NCBI RefSeq assembly: GCF_001637225.1
Contig: NZ_LVJI01000003.1
Span: 1-64,000 of the forward strand
DNA length: 64,000 bases
From: Paenibacillus antarcticus
GTDB lineage: Bacteria > Bacillota > Bacilli > Paenibacillales > Paenibacillaceae
Direction: 5' to 3'
Positions 30,525 through 39,600 of the stretch are shown here, in pieces. The notes under the pieces were generated by a model. It had not been told where the DNA came from, made no database searches, and worked only from the letters and a program-made list of their open reading frames with translations. How positions within the stretch are numbered: the first letter of the stretch is position 1; every line of letters starts with the position of its first letter. A program made the translations under genes and the position numbers.

Positions 30525-30612
30525 TTAATAGTTCCTCCCAGAATTCGTTTTTATTTATTCAAGACGGGTTATTAAGCCTGTCGAGACAACAATGTAATAA
30601 ATCATCATTATT

Positions 30613-31662
30613 CTAAGTTGTGAGAGCCTTTTCTTCCATCTCTCTCTCAATTTCCAGGGCGGCAGCTTCATCTGTAACGAGTATATCTTCCTGACCAAAC
30701 TTGAGAACGGCGTGTATTGCTCTGGCTTTACTCTTACCGCCTGCAATTCCGATCACAATTTCAGTCTTCTTGATATCCTCCAGTCGAAGACCTAGAATCA
30801 TCATCTTATGAACCATAGCACCTTCGTCATTGAAATAATACCCAAAGGACTCTGCGATAGCACCATCTGTCCTAATCGCCTCAACAGTAGCTGAATCAAG
30901 CTTTCTGCGACGTGTCATTTCCATGGCATCACCAATACCGTGCACGATGATTCGCGACTGTCTGATAATCTGCACAATTTCCTGAATGTTAACATCTTGG
31001 ACAAGTGATTGATAAGCATCTTCGCTGAGTAAGTCAGGTAGATGTAATAATCGATATTGGGCGCCTACACTCTTAGCCATCGTTGAGGCAATGGTGTTCG
31101 CTTGGAACTCCATGCTCTCTCCTAGCCCTCCGCGGGCAGGAACGAACCAGGTCCGTTTAACGTGAGCTGATGACGGTTGAGTCAATTGCTCAGCCACTGC
31201 AGCAAGTGTAGAACCTCCTGTAACCGCGATTATATCCTCATTACCCATGACGCTAAGCAGTGCTTTCGCTCCTGCACGCCCCAGCTCTCGCTTGGATAAC
31301 GCTGATACTTCTGAATCACCAGGCACAATCACTACTTTACGCAGTCCATACGCTTGACGAATTTTCTCTTCCAAATCAGCGAGTCCGAATAGATTCTTAG
31401 CGATGGGTTCAAGCGACTCAAGCAATTTCCTACCTGCATCACTTATTCGCATACCCTTGCTCTCAATCTCAATCAATCCTTGTGATTTCAACAGGTCCGT
31501 CTCGGCACGCAACACGCGTTCCGTCATATGGAGCGATACAGCAAGTGTTCTGCGACCGATCATATCACACAACATGATGCGGTGAAGAATGCTATACCTT
31601 GTCTTGAGTATTTCCATGAGATCAGGTAGAAGCTGCTTTTGTATTTCCAATAAATTTCGCAC
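30613..31662 (-). CDS. cggR: Central glycolytic genes regulator CggR (SorC family)
   Basis: A 349-residue repressor. An N-terminal winged helix (about 15-85, with IGRRTLAVSLHMTERVLRAE) is followed by the SorC sugar-phosphate-binding domain. That domain carries AVTGGSTLAAVAEQL, VPARGGLGES and the C-terminal VIGIAGGKSKARAI. In Bacillus the ligand fructose-1,6-bisphosphate relieves repression of the operon. I prefer the GTG at 31662 (AGGAG eight bases upstream). The ATG at 31707 lies inside the operator repeats and close to the predicted transcript start. Confidence 0.95.
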   Translation of the reverse strand: MRNLLEIQKQLLPDLMEILKTRYSILHRIMLCDMIGRRTLAVSLHMTERVLRAETDLLKSQGLIEIESKGMRISDAGRKLLESLEPIAKNLFGLADLEEKIRQAYGLRKVVIVPGDSEVSALSKRELGRAGAKALLSVMGNEDIIAVTGGSTLAAVAEQLTQPSSAHVKRTWFVPARGGLGESMEFQANTIASTMAKSVGAQYRLLHLPDLLSEDAYQSLVQDVNIQEIVQIIRQSRIIVHGIGDAMEMTRRRKLDSATVEAIRTDGAIAESFGYYFNDEGAMVHKMMILGLRLEDIKKTEIVIGIAGGKSKARAIHAVLKFGQEDILVTDEAAALEIEREMEEKALTT

Positions 31663-31698
31663 GCTCTCCACTCCTGCTATATTCTCAATGGCCTTAAA

Positions 31699-31760
31699 AT
31701 GTCCCATAAGAACTTTTTATGTCCCACTACCATTCTACTCAATATTTGCTCCTGTTGCAA
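31699..31760 (-). promoter_or_regulatory. cggR operon promoter and CggR operator
   Basis: On the minus strand TTGCAA (31760-31755) and TAGAAT (31737-31732) are separated by 17 bases. Just downstream are two direct repeats TGGGACAT (31726-31719 and 31706-31699) with a 20-base period. This is the same period and GGGAC core as the known B. subtilis CggR operator, placed where bound repressor would block transcription. Confidence 0.8.
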
Positions 31761-31920
31761 GTGTTCCATGAGTATATTTTACAACGAGTTATTTTCTTAT
31801 ACATCATGGCTCGTCCACCCATGCCACACTTGATTCATAACCCTACATATAGAAGGTGGACATTGATATCCCTTGCTATTCTGCCATAGATATCATATAA
31901 TAATTCTTGCTATTGATTTT
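31761..31920. other. Divergent intergenic region between cggR and tRNA-Arg
   Basis: Contains the cggR promoter at its left edge and the tRNA promoter at 31873-31901. Nothing else is recognised. Confidence 0.6.
31873..31901 (+). promoter_or_regulatory. tRNA-Arg promoter
   Basis: TTGCTA (31873-31878), a 17-base spacer, and a perfect TATAAT (31896-31901), 19 bases before the tRNA. Confidence 0.75.
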
Positions 31921-31995
31921 GCGCCCGTGGTCAAATGGATATGACGTAGGCCTCCGAAGCCTGAGATCGAGGTTCAATTCCTCGCGGGCGCACCA
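31921..31995 (+). tRNA. tRNA-Arg (anticodon CCG)
   Basis: A 75-base cloverleaf. The acceptor GCGCCCG pairs with CGGGCGC. The anticodon stem is TAGGC/GCCTG with loop CTCCGAA, giving anticodon CCG for CGG codons. The T loop is TTCAATT. The 3' CCA is encoded. Confidence 0.95.
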
Positions 31996-32042
31996 TTTAT
32001 ATTTCACAATAGCTAACTACTATATTATTAACCAAACCATCA

Positions 32043-32070
32043 AAAGCCAATCACGGCTCTTTTTTTTGTC
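32043..32070 (+). terminator. tRNA-Arg terminator
   Basis: AAGCC-aatcac-GGCTC followed by eight T residues. The stem is short but the T tract is strong. Confidence 0.65.
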
Positions 32071-32075
32071 TTGAG

Positions 32076-32115
32076 TTTGACTTTCTTTGACTTTTTGATT
32101 TAAAATGTTTATCAT
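32076..32115 (+). promoter_or_regulatory. clpP promoter with CtsR box
   Basis: TTTGACTTTCTTTGACT (32076-32092) is the complement of AGTCAAAGAAAGTCAAA, an exact heptad-spacer-heptad CtsR operator. Its second heptad contains the -35 TTGACT (32087-32092), which is followed after 17 bases by TATCAT (32110-32115). CtsR would occlude the promoter until heat or protein stress. Confidence 0.88.
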
Positions 32116-32182
32116 GTGGTAAATACGGTAATCGTATGTATAATAAAGGTTATAATATAGCTATTAAAGGGAGGTTTTCAAC

Positions 32183-32782
32183 GTGGGTTTCATTCCTATG
32201 GTCGTTGAACAAAGCAACCGCGGCGAACGCGCATATGACATCTATTCTAGACTTTTGAAAGATCGCATCATTTTCTTGGGCTCTGATGTTAATGATGTCG
32301 TTGCCAATTCCATCATCGCACAATTGTTATTCCTAGCTGCTGAAGATCCGGAGAAGGATATCTCCTTATATGTAAACAGTCCTGGTGGATCGATTACAGC
32401 CGGAATGGCGATATTCGATACGATGCAATATATTAAACCAGATGTATCCACCATCTGTGTAGGTATGGCTGCTTCAATGGGTGCATTCTTATTGAACGCA
32501 GGTGCTATTGGTAAACGCTTCGCTCTACCAAACAGCGAGATCATGATTCACCAACCTTTGGGCGGTGCACAAGGTCAAGCATCGGATATCGAGATTCGTG
32601 CGCGTCGTATTCTCAAAATGCGTGATAAGTTGAACAAAATATTGTCCGAACGTACAGGACAACCGCTTGAGCGTATTGAGAAGGACACTGATCGTGATTA
32701 CTTTATGAGTGCAGCAGATGCTGCGACTTATGGTATTATCGACAAAGTGATTGAGAGACCGTTAGCTTTAGATAAACAATAA
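32183..32782 (+). CDS. clpP: ATP-dependent Clp protease proteolytic subunit
   Basis: A 199-residue serine peptidase forming the tetradecameric chamber used by ClpC, ClpE and ClpX. The catalytic triad is Ser98 (GMAASMGA), His123 (IMIHQP) and Asp172. The GTG start is supported by GGGAGG eight bases upstream. It is monocistronic, between the CtsR-controlled promoter and a strong terminator. It degrades ssrA-tagged proteins, linking it to the nearby smpB-ssrA genes. Confidence 0.98.
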   Translation: MGFIPMVVEQSNRGERAYDIYSRLLKDRIIFLGSDVNDVVANSIIAQLLFLAAEDPEKDISLYVNSPGGSITAGMAIFDTMQYIKPDVSTICVGMAASMGAFLLNAGAIGKRFALPNSEIMIHQPLGGAQGQASDIEIRARRILKMRDKLNKILSERTGQPLERIEKDTDRDYFMSAADAATYGIIDKVIERPLALDKQ

Positions 32783-32794
32783 GTACTTTTCAAA

Positions 32795-32836
32795 AAATCT
32801 TCCCCCTAGATTAGTAGGAGGAGGATTTTTTTATTT
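32795..32836 (+). terminator. clpP terminator
   Basis: AATCTTCCCCCTA...TAGGAGGAGGATT followed by a long T-rich tract. Confidence 0.85.
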
Positions 32837-32850
32837 TTTCACAAAAAATC

Positions 32851-33933
32851 TTATTTGAAAAGGCTAGTCCCTTTCGATAATACCTGGTTATATGGGATCA
32901 AGAACGTTGGAATGCCTGCAGCGAATGGTGTGTATTCATATTGTTGGAAGAATACCGCTAGCCCATCTGGTTTGATAACGTACTCAGCGTCAGCATTAAG
33001 TCCTTTGAATGTCCCATAATAACCATTGATATCTTTTAGATCCTTCGCTACGAGTTTGTCTAACTCCACTTTGTAATTGGGACTTTTCTCTTTCAATAGG
33101 TCCTCTAATGTAAATACCTTCCCATCCTTCAAAGAAAAAGTAAATCCTGTTCGAATGGTACTATCGTGAGCTCCACCAGTATAGCTGTACTGATCTATGG
33201 CCAGACTTAACATGTCATTCTCATTGTAGGTTACGACAAAATTCTGAAAAGCTTGGTACATGTAATCGACAGAACTATCTCTCTTCTTCTCCTGTTCTTT
33301 CGAGTCTTCTATAAACTGAGTCTTGTGTTTCTCTAACACAGCGTTGATGTTCTTCTCCACCTCTTTATCCCCTAACCCACTAACGGTAGGATAACGCATC
33401 AGGAACAATGTATCTTTCGTCTTTGTTTCTAATAACTCCGTTACAATTTTAATGTCATTCTCGACTCTCGGTGTAATACTTAACGACCTCAGCGATGGAT
33501 TCCATACCCCTTGTATTCCCAAATAGTCACTTAACAGTTTAAATGGGATGTAGATTTTCCCGCCAATATTCTTCACTTCATAATCGTAAATATAATAGTT
33601 ATTAACGTTTGCATTTACTCCATATTCAGATACATCCATATTTAACTGTTTATATCCGCTGCCAAGGCTATAGGTTCTGGTTCCTGGATTATAAGATAAA
33701 GGTAACCCTAGCTGGTCTCTTAATACGGTCACAGGTATGAGGGTATTTCCCTGACTGATCAATCCCTTTTGAGATAACGTCTTGCCCTTCCATTTCAAAA
33801 TTACAGATGTCTGTTCCACCGTTTTCTTCGTCGTTTGTGCTGCAAAGACTGTAGCCTGTCCTGTATATCCAAAGCTTGTTAGTAGGACCCCCGCCATCAT
33901 TGCTGAAATGCTATATTTCAATACTTTATTCAC
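32851..33933 (-). CDS. Secreted protein, copper-amine-oxidase-N-like plus DUF3298 domains (paralog 1)
   Basis: A 360-residue exported protein. The signal peptide is about 1-32 (ending VFAA). Residues about 48-165 form a 'copper amine oxidase N-terminal'-type module (LISQGNTLIPVTVLRDQLGL, then YIPFKLLSDYLGI), a wall-associated fold without oxidase activity. Residues about 175-355 are DUF4163/DUF3298 (RsiV/PdaC-like: SYTGGAHDSTIRTGFTFSLK, DGKVFTLEDLL). The GTG at 33933 is chosen because GGGAG lies seven bases upstream. RsiV-type domains can bind lysozyme, so an envelope-stress role is conceivable but unproven. Confidence 0.8.
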   Translation of the reverse strand: MNKVLKYSISAMMAGVLLTSFGYTGQATVFAAQTTKKTVEQTSVILKWKGKTLSQKGLISQGNTLIPVTVLRDQLGLPLSYNPGTRTYSLGSGYKQLNMDVSEYGVNANVNNYYIYDYEVKNIGGKIYIPFKLLSDYLGIQGVWNPSLRSLSITPRVENDIKIVTELLETKTKDTLFLMRYPTVSGLGDKEVEKNINAVLEKHKTQFIEDSKEQEKKRDSSVDYMYQAFQNFVVTYNENDMLSLAIDQYSYTGGAHDSTIRTGFTFSLKDGKVFTLEDLLKEKSPNYKVELDKLVAKDLKDINGYYGTFKGLNADAEYVIKPDGLAVFFQQYEYTPFAAGIPTFLIPYNQVLSKGTSLFK

Positions 33934-34009
33934 ATTAACACTCCCTTCTTTGCAACCCAATTAATGGTATTACCCAAACAGTGGACATCGAAACATAAAC
34001 ATATTTTCA

Positions 34010-34045
34010 AAAAAACCTTGCTCCCCCAGATTCGGCAGAACAAGA
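34010..34045 (-). terminator. Terminator of paralog 2
   Basis: On the minus strand CTTGTTC...GGGAGCAAG is followed by GTTTTTTTG. The stem includes wobble pairs. It lies 24 bases after the stop at 34069. Confidence 0.55.
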
Positions 34046-34068
34046 TTTATGATAATCAAAAAAGAATA

Positions 34069-35157
34069 CTATTCGAAGAGATGCGTCCCTTTAGGTAATA
34101 CCTGATCATATGGAATAACAAAGGTCGGATTTCCTGAAGAATAAGGTGCATATTCATACTGTTGGAAGAACAACGCTAGCCCATCTGTTTTGAGATAATA
34201 GTCAGCATTCGCATTAAGTTCTTTAAATTCACCATAATAACCCTCGAATCCCTGAAGACTCTTTAATACGAATTTATCTAGTGTTACTTTGTACGTAGGA
34301 TTCTTCTCTTTCAGAAGTTCCTCGAGAGAAAGTAACTTTCCGTCTTTCAATGAGAAAGTTAAACCTATGCGATTATTCATACCGTGTGCTCCACCTGTGT
34401 AACTATACTGATTCATTACAAGACTTAACAAGCCATTCTGATTATAGGTCAAGAGATAATTTTGCAGGAATTCATAAGGGTGCTCAACAGCGCCATCTCT
34501 GTTCCCAGCCTGCTCATTTGAAGCTTCAACGAACTGATTCTTAAGCTTCTCTAGCACCGAATTGATCTCTTTCTCCGCATCTGTGCTCACAAGCCCACTG
34601 ATAACAGGGTACTCCAGAAGAAATGATGCATCCTTAGTCTTCGTATTTACTGATTCTGCTGTAATCACTACATCATTCTCCACTCTCGGAGTCATGCTCA
34701 AAGACTTTAGAGATGGGTTCCACACGCCTTGGACCCCTAAATATTCGCTCATTAATTTAAACGGGACATACAACCTGCCTCCGATATTCTTCACTTCGTA
34801 TTCATTTACATAGTAGCCATTAATTCTGGTGTCTATGCCATACTCAGTGACAGCTATATTTAACTGTCTATATCCAGTACCAAGGCTATATGTTCTCGTT
34901 GCCGAATTATATGATAACGTTAGTCCAAGTTGATCTCTCAGTACAGTAACTGGAATCAATGTATTCCCCTGACTGATCAGCCCTTTTTGGGATAACGTCT
35001 TATCCTTCCATTTCAGCAGTACAGATGCCTGTTGTGCGGTATTCTTCGTAGTCGGTGATTCGGCTGCAAAGGCTGGTGTCTGTCCTGTAAATCCAATACT
35101 TGTTACAATAAGACCCGCTGCTAACACTGTTGCACTATATTTCATTACCTTATTCAT
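34069..35157 (-). CDS. Secreted protein, copper-amine-oxidase-N-like plus DUF3298 domains (paralog 2)
   Basis: A 362-residue tandem paralog of the gene at 32851-33933. It has the same order of parts: signal peptide (ending AFAA), Cu-amine-oxidase-N-like module (LISQGNTLIPVTVLRDQLGL, identical to the paralog), and DUF4163/DUF3298 C terminus (SYTGGAHGMNNRIGLTFSLK). Similarity is high throughout, highest in the wall module and lower in the central DUF4163 part. The ATG at 35157 follows GGAGGG at a somewhat long distance. A terminator separates the copies, so they are probably expressed independently. Confidence 0.8.
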   Translation of the reverse strand: MNKVMKYSATVLAAGLIVTSIGFTGQTPAFAAESPTTKNTAQQASVLLKWKDKTLSQKGLISQGNTLIPVTVLRDQLGLTLSYNSATRTYSLGTGYRQLNIAVTEYGIDTRINGYYVNEYEVKNIGGRLYVPFKLMSEYLGVQGVWNPSLKSLSMTPRVENDVVITAESVNTKTKDASFLLEYPVISGLVSTDAEKEINSVLEKLKNQFVEASNEQAGNRDGAVEHPYEFLQNYLLTYNQNGLLSLVMNQYSYTGGAHGMNNRIGLTFSLKDGKLLSLEELLKEKNPTYKVTLDKFVLKSLQGFEGYYGEFKELNANADYYLKTDGLALFFQQYEYAPYSSGNPTFVIPYDQVLPKGTHLFE

Positions 35158-35279
35158 TTCTAAGTAATCCCTCCGACAACTAAATAATGGTATTCCATTC
35201 ATAGTATATCGAAATAGGAAATGAATAAGGTAACATCCGAGTAACAGTATTGTCGCTAGTTATCAGCACAAGAGAGGCA

Positions 35280-35687
35280 CTATGCGTGTATGTGATAACC
35301 TTTGTCTCCATAAGGCTGCAACTTATCTAGCCACTTCTGCTCTAACTCCACTAGTTCTTTTCGATGTTTTTTATTCGTTGGATGGTTTACAGGTACGTTC
35401 AGTGGGATCATCCCAATAAGAGATTCTCCTTCTTCTAGCTTCAGTTGCTCCAGTATTTCCAACTTAAACTGTTGTTCACCATATTCCTTCCATTCCTTCT
35501 GTAAGGGTACACAATCATGATTCCCCATGTTTAGTATAAATACCTCTTTGTTCAGCGCTCCATGTAAGTTCAAGCTACTTCCTATCCAAACCTTACCGTT
35601 GACCAAATTACAAATCTGAAACACACCTATCTTTCGTGGTAGCTGTTGATACTCGTTTACTAACTGTTTACGTCTTTGTTGATCCAT
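35280..35687 (-). CDS. GIY-YIG nuclease-like protein, degenerate motif
   Basis: A 135-residue protein resembling the small Bacillus GIY-YIG family proteins. The N-terminal block IGVFQICNLVNGKVWIGSS corresponds to G-I-Y...K-V-Y-I-G-S but has VF and VW in place of the two tyrosine-bearing motifs. The usual catalytic Arg after the second motif is replaced (SLNLHGALN). The C terminus ends in WLDKLQPYGDKGYHIHA. It may have lost nuclease activity. An AAGGAGT-like site precedes the ATG. No partner genes are evident. Confidence 0.7.
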   Translation of the reverse strand: MDQQRRKQLVNEYQQLPRKIGVFQICNLVNGKVWIGSSLNLHGALNKEVFILNMGNHDCVPLQKEWKEYGEQQFKLEILEQLKLEEGESLIGMIPLNVPVNHPTNKKHRKELVELEQKWLDKLQPYGDKGYHIHA

Positions 35688-35724
35688 TGTCCTTCACTCC
35701 TTCAACTTCATGTGATATTTGCAT

Positions 35725-35814
35725 ATTGAACTAAAGATGAAAGTGACTTACTTTAGTTCATTCTATTTACATAGATTGAGCTAAAGATGAGACTTACTTT
35801 AGTTCATTCTATTT
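35725..35814. repeat. Two tandem copies of a hairpin-forming repeat
   Basis: Copy 1 (35725-35768) and copy 2 (35774-35814) share TAAAGATGA, ACTTACTTTAGTTCATTCTATTT and flanks. Each can fold by pairing TGAACTAAAG-type arms with CTTTAGTTCA. Copy 2 overlaps the stop of the DUF2087 gene by three coding bases. They may be duplicated terminators, although the T tract is weak. Confidence 0.6.
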
Positions 35815-36582
35815 CGCCTTACTTTTCACCCAATAGCGACTGCCATCTGCTTCTCGATCCATAAACCCATATTCGATCAAATAACGTCTTAATGTGACAT
35901 AATCATCTAGGCGTGCTTTCAGAATTTCATTGACCTCTTTTTCCGAATAGTGCTTTTGAACGTCAAATAATTTCGTAAGATATCGCATAATAACAATTCT
36001 ACGCTTCTCCTTCTTCGGGAACTCTTTTAACGGGCCATCTAACCCTTGATTGAAATAGATCTTGAGAATCTCTTCATTCTCTTGCTCCGTAATGGCATGC
36101 CGTTCATCCAGTAAAGAAGGGGAATCATGAATGTGAATGTACTTGCTCTTATGACTTGACCGCTCCTCTACAAGTTCCATGATGGACAGAAATACCTTCG
36201 CTTGCTTCATCTTCTCCCGTAACGTAAACCGATGATTACGAATGGTAGACGAACTTCCGCCATCTAATTCTTTAACGATCTCTTGATCACTGAGTCCCAT
36301 TTGAAAATAGTTCAGTAACGTTCGTTGTAACTCCGTTAATCCAGTCCATTTCTTATCAAGTCCCAGTAAAAAGTCCACCATCGACGTATGCTCAATCGCA
36401 ATATGACGACGCACATACTTCTCAGCCTCGTATAATACACCCTCATCCTGATAGATAACGCCTTTCTCATAACGTTTACCGCAGACCAAGCACTCATAAG
36501 CCTCGTGCTCTTGATCGAACACGAAACCTTGCTTCATTTCTTCTATACTCGCGTTCCAGAATAAATCAGATAAATGAGTCAT
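35809..36582 (-). CDS. DUF2087-domain transcriptional regulator
   Basis: A 257-residue protein. The N-terminal part contains CLVCGKRYEKG, a possible half zinc-ribbon, and an HxxxxH near the end of that region. Residues about 75-130 look like a LuxR-type helix-turn-helix (LTELQRTLLNYFQMGLSDQE onward). The C-terminal domain (about 175-255) is DUF2087, with IVIMRYLTKLF, HYSEKEVNEIL and YVTLRRYLIEYGFMDRE, typical of Bacillus regulators. ATG 36582 is preferred; GTG 36594 lies inside the ribosome binding site. The targets are unknown. Confidence 0.78.
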   Translation of the reverse strand: MTHLSDLFWNASIEEMKQGFVFDQEHEAYECLVCGKRYEKGVIYQDEGVLYEAEKYVRRHIAIEHTSMVDFLLGLDKKWTGLTELQRTLLNYFQMGLSDQEIVKELDGGSSSTIRNHRFTLREKMKQAKVFLSIMELVEERSSHKSKYIHIHDSPSLLDERHAITEQENEEILKIYFNQGLDGPLKEFPKKEKRRIVIMRYLTKLFDVQKHYSEKEVNEILKARLDDYVTLRRYLIEYGFMDREADGSRYWVKSKAK

Positions 36583-36696
36583 TATTATAGACACCCTTCA
36601 ATTTTGTTTGCTTTATTTATAAACATTATATTTTATTGTTTGGTTTATTTCAAGTAACACGTCAGAGTATACGCAATCTAGTTCCCATTTAACATA

Positions 36697-36744
36697 GCAA
36701 AAAAGCAGTCCAAAGCTACGATTGTAGCTTCGAACTGCTTTCTC
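36697..36744 (-). terminator. potABCD terminator
   Basis: AAAGCAGT-CGAAGCTAC-aatc-GTAGCTT-GGACTGCTTTTTTG on the minus strand, a long stem with a T tract about 40 bases after the potD stop. Confidence 0.88.
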
Positions 36745-36783
36745 TATATCCCTTACCTTACTCGCATTTAGGCGAATAGGATA

Positions 36784-37827
36784 TTATTCCCGTCCGCTTT
36801 TCAATTCTGTCCAGTAACGGTCATAGAATTGTAGGCTATCGCCTACATCACTTAACCACTCTACGCGATTTAGCTCATCCGCAGAGAGATTAATCATTGT
36901 ATTGCTGCGGTATGTTTCGCTATGGAACTCCATAGCCTTTGTATTTGGATCACTATATCCAATCGCTTCATAATTCGCTGCACTTACTTTAGGATCTAAC
37001 ATATAATTAATAAATTTCTCTGCTAACGCTTTGTTCTTAGCCCCTTTAGGGATGGCATAGTTATCAGAGAATATCGTTGCGCCCTCTTTTGGCACGACAT
37101 AGGCAATATCAGGGTTATCTTTCACAATATACGCCGCATCTCCGGACCATACCGTGCTAATCCAACCTTCTTCTTGAATCATCTTTTGTTTAATCGTATC
37201 TGTATCAAAAGCAAGCACACTCGGAAGCAATTTCTTCAGATCATCTACGGCAGTTTTAATTTCCGTTTCATTAGTCGTACTGTTAGAGAAACCATGCTTC
37301 TTAAGAGCCATGCCGATCATTTCACGGTTGTCATCCAATAGCAATACTTTGCCCTTGTATGCTGGATTCCAAAGATCTTCCCAACTATCAATTGGATCTT
37401 TAATGTATTTCTTGTTATATGCAATTCCGGTTACACCAGAAGTATAGACAATGGAATATTTATTGCCTGGATCGAACGTTGGATCTTTGAATGTATCCGC
37501 AATATTCGTGTAATTAGGGATATTATTCTTATCCAGTGGTTCAAGCAGATTGTTCTTGATCATCGTCTCCACCATATAATCAGAAGGTTGGATCAGATCA
37601 TAACCTCCGCCTCCAGCTTTAATTTTAGCTAAAAGGTCCTCATTGTTTGCAAAAATATCATAGGTTACGTCCACATTGAACTCTTTCTCGAAATCTGATA
37701 TTACCGTTTCATTGAAATTATCCGCCCAACTGTAAATATGCAACTTCTCCTTAGAAGAACAACCAGCTAACAGAGAAATGGCTAACACGCTTACTCCTAG
37801 CATACTTAACAATCCAGTTCTTTTCAC
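36784..37827 (-). CDS. potD: Spermidine/putrescine-binding lipoprotein
   Basis: A 347-residue extracytoplasmic receptor of the polyamine ABC transporter. The signal peptide ends in the lipobox LAGC with acylated Cys23. The mature protein starts KLHIYSWADNFNETVISDFE, the typical PotD opening, and contains GYDLIQPSDYMVETMIKNN and VYTSGVTGIAYNKKYI. The GTG at 37827 has AGGAG ten bases upstream; the longer frame has no site. It is last in the operon, 115 bases after potC. Confidence 0.93.
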   Translation of the reverse strand: MKRTGLLSMLGVSVLAISLLAGCSSKEKLHIYSWADNFNETVISDFEKEFNVDVTYDIFANNEDLLAKIKAGGGGYDLIQPSDYMVETMIKNNLLEPLDKNNIPNYTNIADTFKDPTFDPGNKYSIVYTSGVTGIAYNKKYIKDPIDSWEDLWNPAYKGKVLLLDDNREMIGMALKKHGFSNSTTNETEIKTAVDDLKKLLPSVLAFDTDTIKQKMIQEEGWISTVWSGDAAYIVKDNPDIAYVVPKEGATIFSDNYAIPKGAKNKALAEKFINYMLDPKVSAANYEAIGYSDPNTKAMEFHSETYRSNTMINLSADELNRVEWLSDVGDSLQFYDRYWTELKSGRE

Positions 37828-37942
37828 AGTTACGTATCTCCTCTCTTTCGTCACACCATTGTATTTGAAAGACTCACAAGCCATGACACTCACAGCTTGA
37901 TCATCTAACATTCAAGATAAATTCGTTCTCACACTTTAGACA

Positions 37943-38749
37943 TTAAAAGGGCAACATCTTATGTTTCTTCTGACCCTTACCACGGTTCAATACGTATTGC
38001 GCTAACAATATTAACGTGATGCTAACGAGAATTAGCAGTGTACAGAGTGCATTGATTTCCGGTGAGATGCCTCGTTTCACTTGTCCATAAATATAGATTG
38101 GAAGCGTCGTCGAGCTAGGTCCAGCCACGAAGAAACTAACCATGAAATCATCAAGGGAAAGCGTAAAGGCGATCAACGCCCCCGAAATAATACCAGGCGT
38201 AATCTGTGGTAATGTGACATGCCGGAACGTCTGCCAATACGTAGCTCCCAGATCCTGAGCTGCTTCTTCAAGCTGTCTGCCCATACCTGCCAATCTGGCA
38301 TTCACGACAACATATACATAAGACATACTAAATGTGATATGGGCGATCATGACGGTGGACTTTCCTAATGGAATCTGAAGTTGACTGAACAATACCAACA
38401 ACGACAATCCCATGATGATGTCCGGTATAATCACTGGCATATACAATACCCCATTTAGTGGACCTCTCCACTTCCTCGCGATATCCCGCATAGATAACGC
38501 TGAGATTGTCCCTAATAAGGTAGCTGCAATGGTGGATACCACTGCAATAACGAGACTGTTCATTAAAGCTTCCATCACGTGACGATCTTTCAGTAAAGAA
38601 ACATACCAATCTAAAGTAAATCCTTTCCAATCTCCGCTTAGTCTTGTGTTATTGAATGAATACACCATAACAAGCACAATCGGCACATATATAAATATCA
38701 TCATTAGCGCAGAATGAATACCGAGAAGAGGATGTCCTTTCTTCTTCAT
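37943..38749 (-). CDS. potC: Polyamine ABC transporter permease PotC
   Basis: A 268-residue inner-membrane subunit with about six helices and the ATPase-contact EAA motif (EEAAQDLGATYWQTFRHVTL, then PQITPGI). It opens with LLGIHSALMMIFIYVPIVLV. It overlaps potB by four bases, indicating translational coupling. It pairs with PotB to form the channel. Confidence 0.95.
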   Translation of the reverse strand: MKKKGHPLLGIHSALMMIFIYVPIVLVMVYSFNNTRLSGDWKGFTLDWYVSLLKDRHVMEALMNSLVIAVVSTIAATLLGTISALSMRDIARKWRGPLNGVLYMPVIIPDIIMGLSLLVLFSQLQIPLGKSTVMIAHITFSMSYVYVVVNARLAGMGRQLEEAAQDLGATYWQTFRHVTLPQITPGIISGALIAFTLSLDDFMVSFFVAGPSSTTLPIYIYGQVKRGISPEINALCTLLILVSITLILLAQYVLNRGKGQKKHKMLPF

Positions 38750-39600
38750 GCGTTCCCCCCCTCTCTTGTTCGATCGCTTCGAGACTTCATCACTCGGCTA
38801 AATAATACAATCAGTATGAGCGAAGTCAGGACAAAGATGACCGAAAGAGCCGAACCGAAAGGCCAATTGCGTGCCCCCAGGAACTGAGCTTGAATAATAT
38901 TACTAATCATAGAGGATTTAGATCCCCCTAGAATATCTGTTACAACAAACATTCCTGCAGTAGACACAAATACGAGTACAGACCCGGTCATAATACCCGC
39001 TTTACTCTGAGGCAGGGCAATATGCCAGAATGCCTTCCAACGACTAGCTCCTAGATCACTTGCAGCATCTAACAAACGTCGATCAATTTGCTCGATAGCT
39101 ACATATAGCGGTAGCACCATAAAAGGAACGAAATTATAGACCATTCCTAGCAAAACAGCTCCCTTTGTATACAGCATTTGCAAGGGTTCATCGATCCATC
39201 CGAAATGGATCAATAAACTGTTAACCACGCCCTGCGTTCTGAGCAACAATACCCATGCATAAGTCCGAATCAAGAAATTAATCCAGAACGGAATTGTAAT
39301 CAGGATCAGACCCCAATTCTGCACTCGGGGAGAGGAATTCGCCAAGTAGTATGCTAAAGGGTAACTTACCACAAGACATATCACTGTCGTTGTAATAGAT
39401 AACACAATCGTATCCCAGTAGATCCCTAGATAAAGCGAATCCCAGAATGTCTTATAGCCTTCCCAACTGAAACTATAGACAACATTACCCAGTGTGTCGC
39501 GTTGCATAAAAGACATCGCCACGACGATAAGCATAGGTACAATCAGAAATAATCCTAACCATATGAGTACCGGTGTAAAGAACCATTTAGACTTATTCAT
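38746..39600 (-). CDS. potB: Polyamine ABC transporter permease PotB
   Basis: A 284-residue permease with about six helices. It opens [20 protein letters not shown] and has the EAA loop [20 protein letters not shown] followed by LPQSKAGI. Its start overlaps the potA stop by four bases and its end overlaps potC by four bases. Confidence 0.95.
   Translation of the reverse strand: MNKSKWFFTPVLIWLGLFLIVPMLIVVAMSFMQRDTLGNVVYSFSWEGYKTFWDSLYLGIYWDTIVLSITTTVICLVVSYPLAYYLANSSPRVQNWGLILITIPFWINFLIRTYAWVLLLRTQGVVNSLLIHFGWIDEPLQMLYTKGAVLLGMVYNFVPFMVLPLYVAIEQIDRRLLDAASDLGASRWKAFWHIALPQSKAGIMTGSVLVFVSTAGMFVVTDILGGSKSSMISNIIQAQFLGARNWPFGSALSVIFVLTSLILIVLFSRVMKSRSDRTREGGNA

Noticed and set aside
31663-31707. 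ATG at 31707 as the cggR start
   Set aside because: It lies within the operator repeats and almost at the predicted transcript start, leaving no room for a ribosome binding site. GTG 31662 has a proper site and matches Bacillus CggR.
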